NCBI GenBank assembly: GCA_910583835.1
Contig: CAJTYM010000036.1
Coordinates: 1-44,865, forward strand
Source of the DNA: an uncultured Lachnospiraceae bacterium
GTDB taxonomy: Bacteria > Bacillota > Clostridia > Lachnospirales > Lachnospiraceae
DNA length: 44,865 nucleotides
Direction: 5' to 3'
Positions 15,780 through 24,561 of this stretch are shown here, piece after piece (positions within the stretch are counted from its first letter, which is position 1; every line of letters starts with the position of its first letter). The translations under genes were made by a program, and so were the position numbers. Under the pieces are notes generated by a model that was not told where the DNA came from, did not search any database, and was given only the letters and a program-made list of their open reading frames with translations.

Positions 15780-18026
15780 ATGAATGAATCGTTATTGGAC
15801 CATAACTTAATAGAATATTTATTGACCCTACTGGAAATTCCTGAGAGCGCTTCCATGGATGCTGAAAAACTTGCTAAAATCAGCGGGGGCAATGGAACCT
15901 CATTTCCACTGAATCCCTCTGACATCCGCAGAGCTCAGGAAATTATTAAATTCATGGATGAAATGCCCGGTGGTTTTTTAATCTACCGCGCAGAGGGCAA
16001 CGAAGACATTATCTATGCCAACCAGGCAACTTTGCGGATTTTCAGATGCGATACGCTTCAAGAATTTAAGGAACTGACCGGGAATTCTTTTAAAGGCATT
16101 GTGCACCCTTACGACCTGGATGCCGTGGAGGAAAGCATCCGCAAACAGATTTCTGACAGCCAGTATGACCTGGATTACGTGGAATACCGCTCCATTCGCA
16201 AGGACGGCTCCATCTGCTGGATTGAAGATTTCGGACATTATCTGGAGGTCGATGAGCTTGGCGGCATTTTTTATGTATTCCTCACCGATGCGACTGCGAA
16301 AAAGAACCAATATTTAATAGAGCGCGCTGCTTTGATTGATAAGAAAGAAAAGAAAATGCAGAGCCTGATAGAAGCATATGACAAGGAAAAGAAACTGATT
16401 CATCAGGAGCATTTACGTCGGCTGGAAGTCATTGAAGGGCTCAGCGTCAACTATGAGTCCATCCTCTATGCCGATTTGGACAGCGACAAGATTTTTCCCT
16501 ACCGGCTGAGCAGCCGGACCAAGCGTCAGTTCGATGACAGATACCATATCATCGGTTTCCGCTGGTATGTCTCAGACTATGTAGATACCTGGGTACATCC
16601 CGAAGACCGCGCGATGGTCTCCCAGTTTACCAACCCTGAGTACATCCGCGGCAAACTATCCGAGAAGAAAACTTACTACATAAATTACCGTGTCGTCAAC
16701 AATGGAGAGCTGCAATACCTGCAGCTGCGCATTGTCAATGTCGGGAAAGCTGACAAAGTCACCCAGATTGTCATGGGCTACCGCAGGGTGGATGTGGAAG
16801 TGCGCCGTGAGATGGAACAGAAACAGCTGCTGGAAGATGCCCTGAATAAGGCGAACCTGGCAATTGTTGCCAAGAATACCTTTCTCTCCAACATGTCCCA
16901 CGATATGCGTACCCCTTTGAATGCGATTTTCGGATTTACCGCGCTCGCCAGGCAGAAGACCCTGGACAATGACGCTGCCCTCGCTTATATGAACAAAATT
17001 GAGACCGCAGGTAACCAGCTCTTAGACCTTATTGAGAAAGTACTGGAGATTTCATGGACCGAATCAAACGATATCAATGTCACAGAGATGGAATGCAACC
17101 TGTACGATATTGTCCAGGATGTACATAAATCGCTGCAAAGCCAGGCCAGTGAGAAAAACATCACCTTTACCTTAGATTCCCAGGGGCTTATACATCCTAA
17201 TGTTTACAGTGACCATGACAGGCTACGCCAGATTCTGATGTACCTCGCCCACAATGCCATAACGTATACCAGCAACGATGGCAATGTTGTGTTGCATGTC
17301 AGGGAATTAGAGACTCTTCCCAACCACTATATTGTCTATCAGATTTCTGTAGAAGACAACGGCATCGGCATCAGCGAGGCGTTTATGGAACATCTTTTCA
17401 CGCCTTTTGAGCGCGAAAAAAACACCACGTTCAGCGGAATCCATGGCACGGGCTTAAGCCTTGCCATTACCAAGAATATTATCACCATGATGGGTGGGAA
17501 AATAGATGTAGACAGCACCGAAGGTGAAGGAAGCACCTTTACAGTCACGCTTCGTCTGCGTGTGCAGGATTCTCCAGCAGCCGTTGCTGCAGAAGATACT
17601 TTGCCAAACCTGACAGACCTGAAAATCCTGCTGGTGGAAGACAATATGATTAACCTGAGTATCGAGACTGAAATCCTCCGCGAACTGGGATTTACAATTG
17701 AGACCGCCGAAAATGGCAGCATTGCCGTTGAGAAGCTGGCAAATTCTGTGCCCGGGGATTTTGATTTAATCCTCATGGATATCCAGATGCCCGTCATGGA
17801 TGGGCGGCAGGCGACAGAGGCAATCCGCAGGCTTGAGAATCCTCTGCTGGCGAATATCCCCATTATCGCCCTGTCTGCCAATGCTTTTGAGAGTGATAAA
17901 CGCATGTCCATCGAAAGCGGCATGAACGCGCACCTGACAAAGCCCATGGATGTCCCCCTCTTATTGGAGACAATCGCCAAGACTATGAGGAAAAGTCATT
18001 TTAATAATCTGGGATGTGGGAAATAG
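15780..18026 (+). CDS. Soluble hybrid sensor histidine kinase/response regulator
   Basis: A 748-residue protein with no membrane segment. A PAS domain lies near residues 60-175 (GGFLIYRAEGNEDIIYANQA, then RSIRKDGSICWIEDFG), followed by a charged coiled coil near 185-215 and a second PAS-like segment. The kinase core has phosphoacceptor His374 in NMSHDMRTPLNAI, an N-box YLAHNAITYT, EDNGIGIS, and GTGLSLAITKNI. The C-terminal receiver has ILLVEDNMIN and acceptor Asp667 in LILMDIQMPVMDG. It probably senses an internal signal and passes phosphate onward. The ATG at 15780 has AGAGGG upstream. Its last 31 bases overlap the convergent lepB gene. Confidence 0.93.
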   Translation: MNESLLDHNLIEYLLTLLEIPESASMDAEKLAKISGGNGTSFPLNPSDIRRAQEIIKFMDEMPGGFLIYRAEGNEDIIYANQATLRIFRCDTLQEFKELTGNSFKGIVHPYDLDAVEESIRKQISDSQYDLDYVEYRSIRKDGSICWIEDFGHYLEVDELGGIFYVFLTDATAKKNQYLIERAALIDKKEKKMQSLIEAYDKEKKLIHQEHLRRLEVIEGLSVNYESILYADLDSDKIFPYRLSSRTKRQFDDRYHIIGFRWYVSDYVDTWVHPEDRAMVSQFTNPEYIRGKLSEKKTYYINYRVVNNGELQYLQLRIVNVGKADKVTQIVMGYRRVDVEVRREMEQKQLLEDALNKANLAIVAKNTFLSNMSHDMRTPLNAIFGFTALARQKTLDNDAALAYMNKIETAGNQLLDLIEKVLEISWTESNDINVTEMECNLYDIVQDVHKSLQSQASEKNITFTLDSQGLIHPNVYSDHDRLRQILMYLAHNAITYTSNDGNVVLHVRELETLPNHYIVYQISVEDNGIGISEAFMEHLFTPFEREKNTTFSGIHGTGLSLAITKNIITMMGGKIDVDSTEGEGSTFTVTLRLRVQDSPAAVAAEDTLPNLTDLKILLVEDNMINLSIETEILRELGFTIETAENGSIAVEKLANSVPGDFDLILMDIQMPVMDGRQATEAIRRLENPLLANIPIIALSANAFESDKRMSIESGMNAHLTKPMDVPLLLETIAKTMRKSHFNNLGCGK

Positions 18027-18514
18027 CTGACCATGGCTTTTCCCACAATATCCTCTTTTTCCACAAATGTGTGCTTCCAGTAACGAGAATCCCAGGAATC
18101 GTTGCGGTTATCTCCCATCATAAAATAGCTGTCCTCCGGCACTGTGTAAGGTCCGAAATCATCATAGCTGATTTCCTGCGTGAAATCTTTCTCCAAGGCT
18201 TTCCCATCAATATAGATTTTGCCGTCCTTTCCTTGGATGGTCTCTCCCGGAAGCCCCATCACACGTTTAAGGTAAAGTGTCTCTCCATCGTCTGGATAGA
18301 TAAAAGTCACGATATCGCCCCTTTGCGGCTCCCCAAACACATAGGACAGGCGATTTACAAAAATCCTGTCCCCCGCCATCACAGTCGTCTCCATGGAGCT
18401 TGAGGGAACCTGCGCATTGGCAATCACGTATTTGCTGAGAAACAGACCAATTGCCAGAGCAACTACTATCATCAGCACATCGCTGCGGACTTCTTTCCAA
18501 AATTTCTTGTTCAT
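17996..18514 (-). CDS. lepB: Signal peptidase I
   Basis: A 172-residue membrane protease that removes signal peptides from exported proteins. One N-terminal anchor (VLMIVVALAIGLFLSKYVI, about residues 14-32) precedes the catalytic domain. The serine lies in AQVPSSSMETT near residue 40 and the lysine in LYLKRVMGLPGE near residue 83; YFMMGDNRNDSWDSRYW is the conserved box E-type segment. Length and single anchor fit Gram-positive SPase I. The ATG at 18514 has AAGGAGG upstream. The 3-prime end overlaps that of the convergent kinase gene by 31 bp. The 268-bp palindromic element lies directly upstream. Confidence 0.95.
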   Translation of the reverse strand: MNKKFWKEVRSDVLMIVVALAIGLFLSKYVIANAQVPSSSMETTVMAGDRIFVNRLSYVFGEPQRGDIVTFIYPDDGETLYLKRVMGLPGETIQGKDGKIYIDGKALEKDFTQEISYDDFGPYTVPEDSYFMMGDNRNDSWDSRYWKHTFVEKEDIVGKAMVSYFPHPRLLK

Positions 18515-18542
18515 TTGCTTTCCTCCTTATTTCATTGGATAA

Positions 18543-18810
18543 TTGCGAAACTTTTTAATTTTCTTAATTTCATGTACAATTCTAGAAATTAAAATAATAT
18601 ATTTTCGTATACAGAAACTAAGAAATGCATTTAGCACCATGGAAACGAGACTCAAAAGACGCTGAAAGCCTTTGCTGACAGGGTCTTTTGCAGTAAGAGG
18701 CTCGTTGGAATGTTTGGTGCGTCTAGCATTTTGTGTTTCTGTATAAGGAAAATATAAAAAGTAATTATGTCAATTGTACATGAAATTATATTAATTCCGA
18801 AGTTTCGCAA
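18543..18810. repeat. 268-bp long imperfect inverted repeat (MITE-like or giant hairpin)
   Basis: The gap between gntR and lepB is almost entirely one imperfect palindrome. Outer ends TTGCGAAAC (18543-18551) and GTTTCGCAA (18802-18810) match. Inside, AATTTCATGTACAATT (18566-18581) pairs perfectly with 18772-18787, and TATACAGAAAC (18608-18618) with 18735-18745. Weaker pairing continues through GCACCA near 18634 and TGGTGC near 18715, and AACGAG-CTC-AAAAGAC pairs toward a short centre near 18676. No protein gene is supported inside, and no clear target duplication was found. It could be a miniature transposable element or a long structured RNA in the leader of lepB. Confidence 0.78.
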
Positions 18811-18817
18811 CTGCCTA

Positions 18818-19495
18818 TTATTCCATAGGCAGCTGTTCCATGGCATGTAAGATATGTATGCGCATGGCGTTCCTGGCCCCCTCTGCATTCCTCGATTTGA
18901 GGAAATCCATAAGCATCCTGTGTTCAATCAGCGTTGCCTGCTCTACCTCTTCGTAAGCTTGCGAGAGCCGCACGCCTTTGTTAATCCCCTCATAAATCAC
19001 CGGCATAAGCTGATTCATGAACTCATTGTGCGTTGCCCGGGCAATGGATTTATGAAATGATTGTTCCACTTTCGTGCGGTCCTTTTTCTGGCGTATGCGC
19101 TCTTCAATCTCCGCCCCCAGCGCAAGAATCCGCTGAATCTCCTCCTCTGTGCCGCGCTGCGCTGCATAATAGGCAGCTTCCGGCTCAAATATCAGGCGCA
19201 TCTCATACAAATCCTTTGCCTTCACCTTTGCCGAGGCGAGGGAAGAGAACTCCCTTCCCTGATTTATCTCAAAATCTTCCCGCACAAACGTCCCGCGCCC
19301 ACGGCGGATTTCCAATATGCCGCCGGTTGCAAGGATGCGGATGGCCTCGCGCAGCGTTGTGCGGCTGACATTCAGCTCCTTTGACAAGATATTTTCGTTG
19401 GGCAGCTTACTGCCCGGTAAGAACCGCTGTTCTACCGTAATCATGGATAAAATACTGTCCGCTATCCGGTCAGATAATCTGCTCTCTGCTTCCAT
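18818..19495 (-). CDS. FadR-subfamily GntR transcriptional regulator
   Basis: A 225-residue regulator. The N-terminal winged helix contains LPNENILSKELNVSRTTLRE and LATGGILEIRRGRGTFV, the GntR signature at about residues 30-75. The helical FCD-type effector domain follows, with LYEMRLIFEPEAAYYAA, a metal-ligand-like FHKSIARATHN and IEHRMLMDFLKSR, then RIHILHAM. FadR-type proteins often respond to uronates, lactate or other carboxylates. The gene lies 114 bp after the large secreted lyase-like gene in the same direction, which hints that it controls polysaccharide use. The ATG has AAAGGA upstream. Confidence 0.92.
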   Translation of the reverse strand: MEAESRLSDRIADSILSMITVEQRFLPGSKLPNENILSKELNVSRTTLREAIRILATGGILEIRRGRGTFVREDFEINQGREFSSLASAKVKAKDLYEMRLIFEPEAAYYAAQRGTEEEIQRILALGAEIEERIRQKKDRTKVEQSFHKSIARATHNEFMNQLMPVIYEGINKGVRLSQAYEEVEQATLIEHRMLMDFLKSRNAEGARNAMRIHILHAMEQLPME

Positions 19496-19609
19496 GCCTG
19501 GTCCTTTCTATATATTTTTCTTGCGTCTGTCCTTTTCGTACGTCAGGCAGCTATCTGCCCTCATTATGGACATGTGCCAGTCCTTTTCCCAACAAAAACA
19601 GCATAACCT

Positions 19610-22600
19610 CTAACGCTGCTTCACCTTCACCGTGATGCGCGCCTTCTTTCCATTGTAAGTCTTCACGGTAATTCTGGCGGTTCCAGCTTTTTTCGCCGTC
19701 ACCTTGCCGCTGGCGGAAACTGCCGCCACGGAACGCTTACTGGAGGAGAATGTTAATTTTCTGCTGGCTGTCCCCGCAGGCAGTTTCACCTTAAGCGTTA
19801 CTTTCTTTCCCTTTTTCAGCGTAAGCGATTTCTGTCTGAAAGAAACTTTCTTCGGCGCTTTTTTGACAGTTATCCTGCAAGTTGCCTGTCTGCCATTGGC
19901 AGACTTCACTGTGATGGTAGCTTTCCCCTTTTTCCTTGCCTTTATTTTTCCAGTCTGTGATACATACGCTACCTTGGGGTTAGAGGAACTCCATTGATAC
20001 GTTGTCTTTGCCTGGGCAGGTGTCTTCGTCACTTTTATATTGAGCTTCTCCCCCACGCCTATTGTTGCTTTCTTCAAATCCAAGGTGATTTTACTGACTT
20101 CGACCGCAGGCTTCTGTGGCTGGGGCTGCGGCTTGGGCGTAACCGGGTCTTCCGGCGCCTTTACAATCATTTTCTCCATATCCACGCTTGCCGTTTCCTT
20201 GAAGTCTTCGCCATACGCCCCCTTGTATATCCTCACATCGTCCACATACCCTTCAAAATTGTCATCCTCAATACTGAACGACTGTCCCAGCATGAGCGAA
20301 AGGTTTTCGCCAATCTCCTGTGCTGAGACTGTCACCTCCTGATTGGCTGCAACCAGCTCTCCGTCCCGGAACAGCCTCAGGGAGGTTGGACTTACCTCCA
20401 ACGCCACAGCAATCCAGGACTCAGCCAAGGTACTGTCAAAGGTTTTTTCCGCCGCAAGGGCATTGCCGCTTTTGACAATCTTAGAAGAAAGCTGCGCCGC
20501 GCCGCCGGAAATATCGAGAAAACTTCTCTCGCTGCTGCCGAAAGAAAAGATTCTTCCTACCTTTTCCGATGGGCGGACGTACATATTGACCGTAAAATAG
20601 TCAACCCCTTGCAGAAGCTGCTGCGGCAACTGGGCAAACGTCCCATAAACGCCATCCAGCGACAGAACCTTCGACTGCACCTCCCTGTCATAGACAATTT
20701 CGGCATTGCCGCGCAGCGATAAAGATTCTTTCCCCATCCCTTTGCTCATCAGCTTCTCACTGTCATTGCTTCCCTCAAAGTCAAAATCATACAGGAGGTA
20801 TTTCAAGCTGTCTGCCGCCTCCATCAGGGCAGCGGCTTTCTCACGGAACTCCGCGGTCGTGCAGGAATTTTTGCCCTCCGCCAGCGCTGCTTCGTATGCG
20901 TTCTGAAATTTATCCGCCGATTCCTTTTCATACTTTCCGCTGGACACATGTTTTACGCACTCTTCCAAAAGCCCATACACGTTGTCATAGACATAGACTT
21001 TCCTGCTGCAGTAAGAAACTGCGCCGTTTCTCTCTGCCAGATAGCACAGGGTAAATTCTTTTCCCGCCTGTTCTGCTCCCGGCGTCCATTGCAGTATCCC
21101 TTTGTTCTTGTCAAATATTGCATTTATGGGCAGTCCCTGGACATCGTAGACAACGCCCTCTGCCTCCCCATCAAGCACAATTGCCGCCTGATAATTCTCT
21201 CCCACAGCGATAAATTCTCTCACGAATCCATCTGCCTGAGTCTCGGCAAGTACGCTGTTAGCATGGCTGATGCTGCCGATTTCCGGCACGGTCTGCTCCG
21301 GGTCAAACTCCAGGTAATCCATATCCACCTGTGTGGCGTCCCCGGTAATTGTATAATATACCATGCTTGCCGCCGTATTCTGGGACGCGGACAAGTCATA
21401 CAACACATACTGCCACTTCCCCTTGGTATCATGCACTTCAAAAACCGCCGCCGGGTCATGGTCTGCCTCCTGGCAGCCCAGACGGATACGCGCATCGCCA
21501 TTGCTCCTGACTTTCAAGGCCACCATCCCTTTCCTGGGATAGCCGAAATGGTGGATAACGAACTCCGTCCCTTCCCCAGTAGCATCTGCCCTCACAAAGG
21601 TGACGTCTCCCTCCTTCATGACCTGGGCAGTTCCTCTGCGGAGCGCAGAAAAGTACTCCGTCTGGCTGACAGTCTCCGTATCGCCGCTGAAATCCTTTTT
21701 GCGGGAAATACCATCTGCCGCCGCTGCTTCCGGCGTAAACATGAGCGTGGACAGCCCGATAAAATCACCGGACGCCCCCTCTGGCATGATGCTCTCATAG
21801 GCATCCGCCACATAGCGGTATTTTTCCTGGCTCATATCTGCCTTGGCAATATATTTGTAATAGTTATAGACAATCCCATAATAATTGGAGAGGTTCCCTT
21901 TCCAGGGATAACCGTTGATGGACTTATAGATACCGTTGGGCGAAGAGGAACTGACGCCGCTGTCTGCCGGAATCCAGGTCACCTCATAGCCCAGATGGTA
22001 TTTTGCCAGATAGGAAGCCCCCGCCAACAGGCGGTCGTCCTGGAATTCAAAGGGATTAACGGCATCTTCTGCCTTCGATATCTTCCCATCCTCCGGATCC
22101 ACCAGCGTTCCCTGTGCATAAATGCTCGCCACCAGTTCGGAAAGCCCGCCCAGGTTACCGTAGGCGTGCCCCTGATCGCGCCCCATCTCCATCAGCTGGA
22201 TATTGGGTTCTTCTAACATTTCTCCCGTCAGGTCATTCTTGACCACCTTGCGGATCTGGTACTTGACCGAGCCGTTTCTCCCGCCATGCTCCCCCTCTGT
22301 ATTGACAAGCGTACGCTCTACCGCCTTTCCATACATGTCAATATCGCTGGTAAAGATGGATTCCCCCATCATGCCCAGCACGTTAAAGCTATGCTGATTC
22401 ATCCAAAACCAGGTGGCATCGTAGAACTTGTGCACAATGTCCATAAACCCGGTCAGCTTATCCGTATCTTCCTGCGTCCATTGCAGTTCTTCGTTATCAC
22501 AGTCCGTATAGCGCAGGATTTCCGCTGCAAAACAGAGGTTATAAACAACGCCGCCAAACCGGAAATCTGTGTGGTCAACCGCCGATTCCACCAGGGCAAA

Positions 22601-23806
22601 ATTATCGAGGATTGCAAACACATTCCTGCGGTACTGCTCATTTCCGGTGATATACCACATCAAGGCCTGGTGCGCCGCCGTCAGGCTGTCCATCTGGCAG
22701 CGCTGCGAGACAAAATCGCCGGGATTGTCATAGCCTTCCATCGCCCATGGTCCCGGAATATGGATAAAAATATCATTATCCGGCTGAAAATACAGCCTGG
22801 GATTTAACGCCGCCTTAGGGTTATTGGCCAATGCCCCATAGCCGCTGAGCCACGGCTCGTCCCCCGCGCGCACATGGCGCTGCATGGTCTCCAGCTGTTC
22901 GGCAGACATGCCGATGCCCGGATGGCTCAGCCCGGAAGAAACATCCGTCTCCCTGCGAATCTGCGGTATGTATTCGGTGATGCCCTGCGGCTCATTTTTC
23001 GTACTCTCATTTTCCGCATCGTAGGCAGCTTTCGTGTCCTCATATCCTGCCGCAATCTGTGCCGGCGTCAGCGCTCCGCCATATATCCGCAAATCCTTCA
23101 TAGAGCCCATAAATGCCTGGTCTTTGGCATAACCGGACCTGCCAAGGTACACGAGAAGATTCTCGCCAAAATCTGCCGTTGTCCGCGACTTTGCCGCCGT
23201 GCCTACCAGCGTTCCATTCAGATAAGAAGAAATACTGTCTGCTGTCAGTACCAGTACATACTGCGCCCACTGGCGCTCCAAGCCAGTAGTGTCCCCCTCA
23301 GTCACGCCGACTTCCGTGCGGTATGGCTCTTTCTCGTTGACACCGTTCGTAAAAACATTTTTCGATAATCCCTTGGGGTTAGAAGGGACAAACAGCCAGT
23401 AATTGGGTGAATCCGTCCCATCTTCCGTAGGGGAACAGAAAGACATCGCCGCATAATTGCCCATGCCGGTACGGTTTTTCAGCCACACAGATATGGTCAG
23501 CGTATTCTTGCCGTCAAGCATCCCTTGCGGCAGCTCGGCGTAATTCGTGCTGCTGTCATTATTTCCCGCAAAGGTAAGCCCATTGTAATAACGAAGATCC
23601 CCTACTGCTTTTCCGTCATGCCCATTTCCAGAGACGTCTTTCAAATCCGTAAGCAAGGGATAACTTGCCAGCAATTCCGGCAAATTTGTCTGCGCTGCCT
23701 GTACTGCCGTCAGATTCTCCTCCAGCGGAAATGACAGTACGCTGCATACCATGCAAAGGCACAGCAATACTGATATTATTCTTTTTATCCTGCTGCATTT
23801 TACCAT
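19610..23806 (-). CDS. Large secreted multidomain protein with LamG domains, alginate-lyase-like core and Big2 repeats
   Basis: A 1398-residue exported protein. The start at 23806 has AAGGAG seven bases upstream and is followed by a signal peptide (IKRIISVLLCLCMVCSVLSF). A LamG/concanavalin-like domain occupies about residues 40-235 (ISVWLKNRTG, SYLNGTLVG, MKDLRIYGGAL). The centre, about 260-700, looks like an alpha/alpha-toroid lyase: MDSLTAAHQALMWYITGN, WFWMNQHSFNVLGMM and MEMGRDQGHAYGNLGGLSE. A jelly-roll-like segment, an Ig-like domain (ILQWTPGAEQAGKEF), a helical FIVAR-like stretch and a second LamG domain follow. A proline-rich linker and two Big2 repeats end the protein. Uronic-acid polysaccharide cleavage is inferred; the exact lyase family is uncertain. 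Confidence 0.8.
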   Translation of the reverse strand: MVKCSRIKRIISVLLCLCMVCSVLSFPLEENLTAVQAAQTNLPELLASYPLLTDLKDVSGNGHDGKAVGDLRYYNGLTFAGNNDSSTNYAELPQGMLDGKNTLTISVWLKNRTGMGNYAAMSFCSPTEDGTDSPNYWLFVPSNPKGLSKNVFTNGVNEKEPYRTEVGVTEGDTTGLERQWAQYVLVLTADSISSYLNGTLVGTAAKSRTTADFGENLLVYLGRSGYAKDQAFMGSMKDLRIYGGALTPAQIAAGYEDTKAAYDAENESTKNEPQGITEYIPQIRRETDVSSGLSHPGIGMSAEQLETMQRHVRAGDEPWLSGYGALANNPKAALNPRLYFQPDNDIFIHIPGPWAMEGYDNPGDFVSQRCQMDSLTAAHQALMWYITGNEQYRRNVFAILDNFALVESAVDHTDFRFGGVVYNLCFAAEILRYTDCDNEELQWTQEDTDKLTGFMDIVHKFYDATWFWMNQHSFNVLGMMGESIFTSDIDMYGKAVERTLVNTEGEHGGRNGSVKYQIRKVVKNDLTGEMLEEPNIQLMEMGRDQGHAYGNLGGLSELVASIYAQGTLVDPEDGKISKAEDAVNPFEFQDDRLLAGASYLAKYHLGYEVTWIPADSGVSSSSPNGIYKSINGYPWKGNLSNYYGIVYNYYKYIAKADMSQEKYRYVADAYESIMPEGASGDFIGLSTLMFTPEAAAADGISRKKDFSGDTETVSQTEYFSALRRGTAQVMKEGDVTFVRADATGEGTEFVIHHFGYPRKGMVALKVRSNGDARIRLGCQEADHDPAAVFEVHDTKGKWQYVLYDLSASQNTAASMVYYTITGDATQVDMDYLEFDPEQTVPEIGSISHANSVLAETQADGFVREFIAVGENYQAAIVLDGEAEGVVYDVQGLPINAIFDKNKGILQWTPGAEQAGKEFTLCYLAERNGAVSYCSRKVYVYDNVYGLLEECVKHVSSGKYEKESADKFQNAYEAALAEGKNSCTTAEFREKAAALMEAADSLKYLLYDFDFEGSNDSEKLMSKGMGKESLSLRGNAEIVYDREVQSKVLSLDGVYGTFAQLPQQLLQGVDYFTVNMYVRPSEKVGRIFSFGSSERSFLDISGGAAQLSSKIVKSGNALAAEKTFDSTLAESWIAVALEVSPTSLRLFRDGELVAANQEVTVSAQEIGENLSLMLGQSFSIEDDNFEGYVDDVRIYKGAYGEDFKETASVDMEKMIVKAPEDPVTPKPQPQPQKPAVEVSKITLDLKKATIGVGEKLNIKVTKTPAQAKTTYQWSSSNPKVAYVSQTGKIKARKKGKATITVKSANGRQATCRITVKKAPKKVSFRQKSLTLKKGKKVTLKVKLPAGTASRKLTFSSSKRSVAAVSASGKVTAKKAGTARITVKTYNGKKARITVKVKQR

Positions 23807-23915
23807 AACTCTGCTCCTTATCATGATAATCCAAAACAAATGGAACAATCGCCTATAATCCCAAGGCCTCATACCTTATCCCTTGCCCGTTGCTGCCAAA
23901 GGGGTCTGCTGAAGA

Positions 23916-24464
23916 TTACTGTACCTTAACGGAAAATCCCTCTAAGATGCCCGCCGGCACTTCCTCCCCATACGCATACTCCTCCCCATCCTCTTTCTCA
24001 AAATGGTGGACCGTGACACGCTGCTTGATAGGGTCTACAATCCAATATTCCCGCACCCCTGCGCTGCGGTATTTAAAAAGCTTGATATAGTAATCCATCC
24101 GCCTGCTGGACGGCGACACAATCTCAATCACCCAATCCGGCGCGCCGTGGCAGCCTTTCTCATCCAGCTTTTCCTCATCACAGATGACCGAGATGTCCGG
24201 CTCCACATAGTTCGTCTTATCTTTGTTCAGGAACACGGCAAAGGGAGCGGGAAGAACCTGGCATTTTCCATCATTGCCCTTAATATAATTATAAATTTCA
24301 TTGCATAAAAAACTTAATGTTTTCTGATGTGTCCAATTGGGCGGGGCCATATCATAAATCCTACCATCAATCAATTCCGCCCTCTGCCCATCCGGCAATG
24401 CATAAATATCATCAATCGTGTAACATTGTTCTTGTTCCAAATCTTCTATCTTTAATGCTTCCAA
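23916..24464 (-). CDS. Uma2 family (DUF820) PD-(D/E)XK nuclease-fold protein
   Basis: A 182-residue protein. Family landmarks are in order: AELIDGRIYDMAPPNWTHQK, VEPDISVICDEEKL, PDWVIEIVSPSSRRMDYYIK and GVREYWIVDPIKQRV, carrying the Asp, the Glu-Ile and the Lys expected of a PD-(D/E)XK site. Uma2 proteins are widespread in cyanobacteria and some Firmicutes; their biological role is not established. The start is a TTG at 24464 with GAAGGAGG eight bases upstream. A longer ATG start at 24515 would translate a duplicated copy of the end of the aldo/keto reductase gene and lacks a good ribosome site of its own. It is the last gene of a long minus-strand run. Confidence 0.85.
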   Translation of the reverse strand: MEALKIEDLEQEQCYTIDDIYALPDGQRAELIDGRIYDMAPPNWTHQKTLSFLCNEIYNYIKGNDGKCQVLPAPFAVFLNKDKTNYVEPDISVICDEEKLDEKGCHGAPDWVIEIVSPSSRRMDYYIKLFKYRSAGVREYWIVDPIKQRVTVHHFEKEDGEEYAYGEEVPAGILEGFSVKVQ

Positions 24465-24480
24465 AAGAACAACCTCCTTC

Positions 24481-24561
24481 TGAATCGCTGCAGCTTGCTC
24501 AACAAGCTCCGCCATCGCCTCTGAATCACTGCATCCTGCTCACAAAGTCCGCCATCGCCTC
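24481..24561. repeat. Imperfect tandem duplication of about 41 bp at a gene junction
   Basis: Segment 24481-24521 and segment 24522-24561 are near copies: both begin TGAATC-CTGCA and end CCGCCATCGCCTC, with a few substitutions and a one-base length difference. The right copy is the 3-prime end of the aldo/keto reductase gene, including its stop; the left copy lies in the leader of the Uma2 gene. The duplication therefore repeats the tail of one gene in front of the next. Confidence 0.85.

Noticed and set aside
20948..22216. Plus-strand frame of 422 codons opposite the lyase-like gene
   Set aside because: Antisense shadow of a well-supported secreted protein; composition is His/Cys/Arg-rich as expected for a reverse frame.
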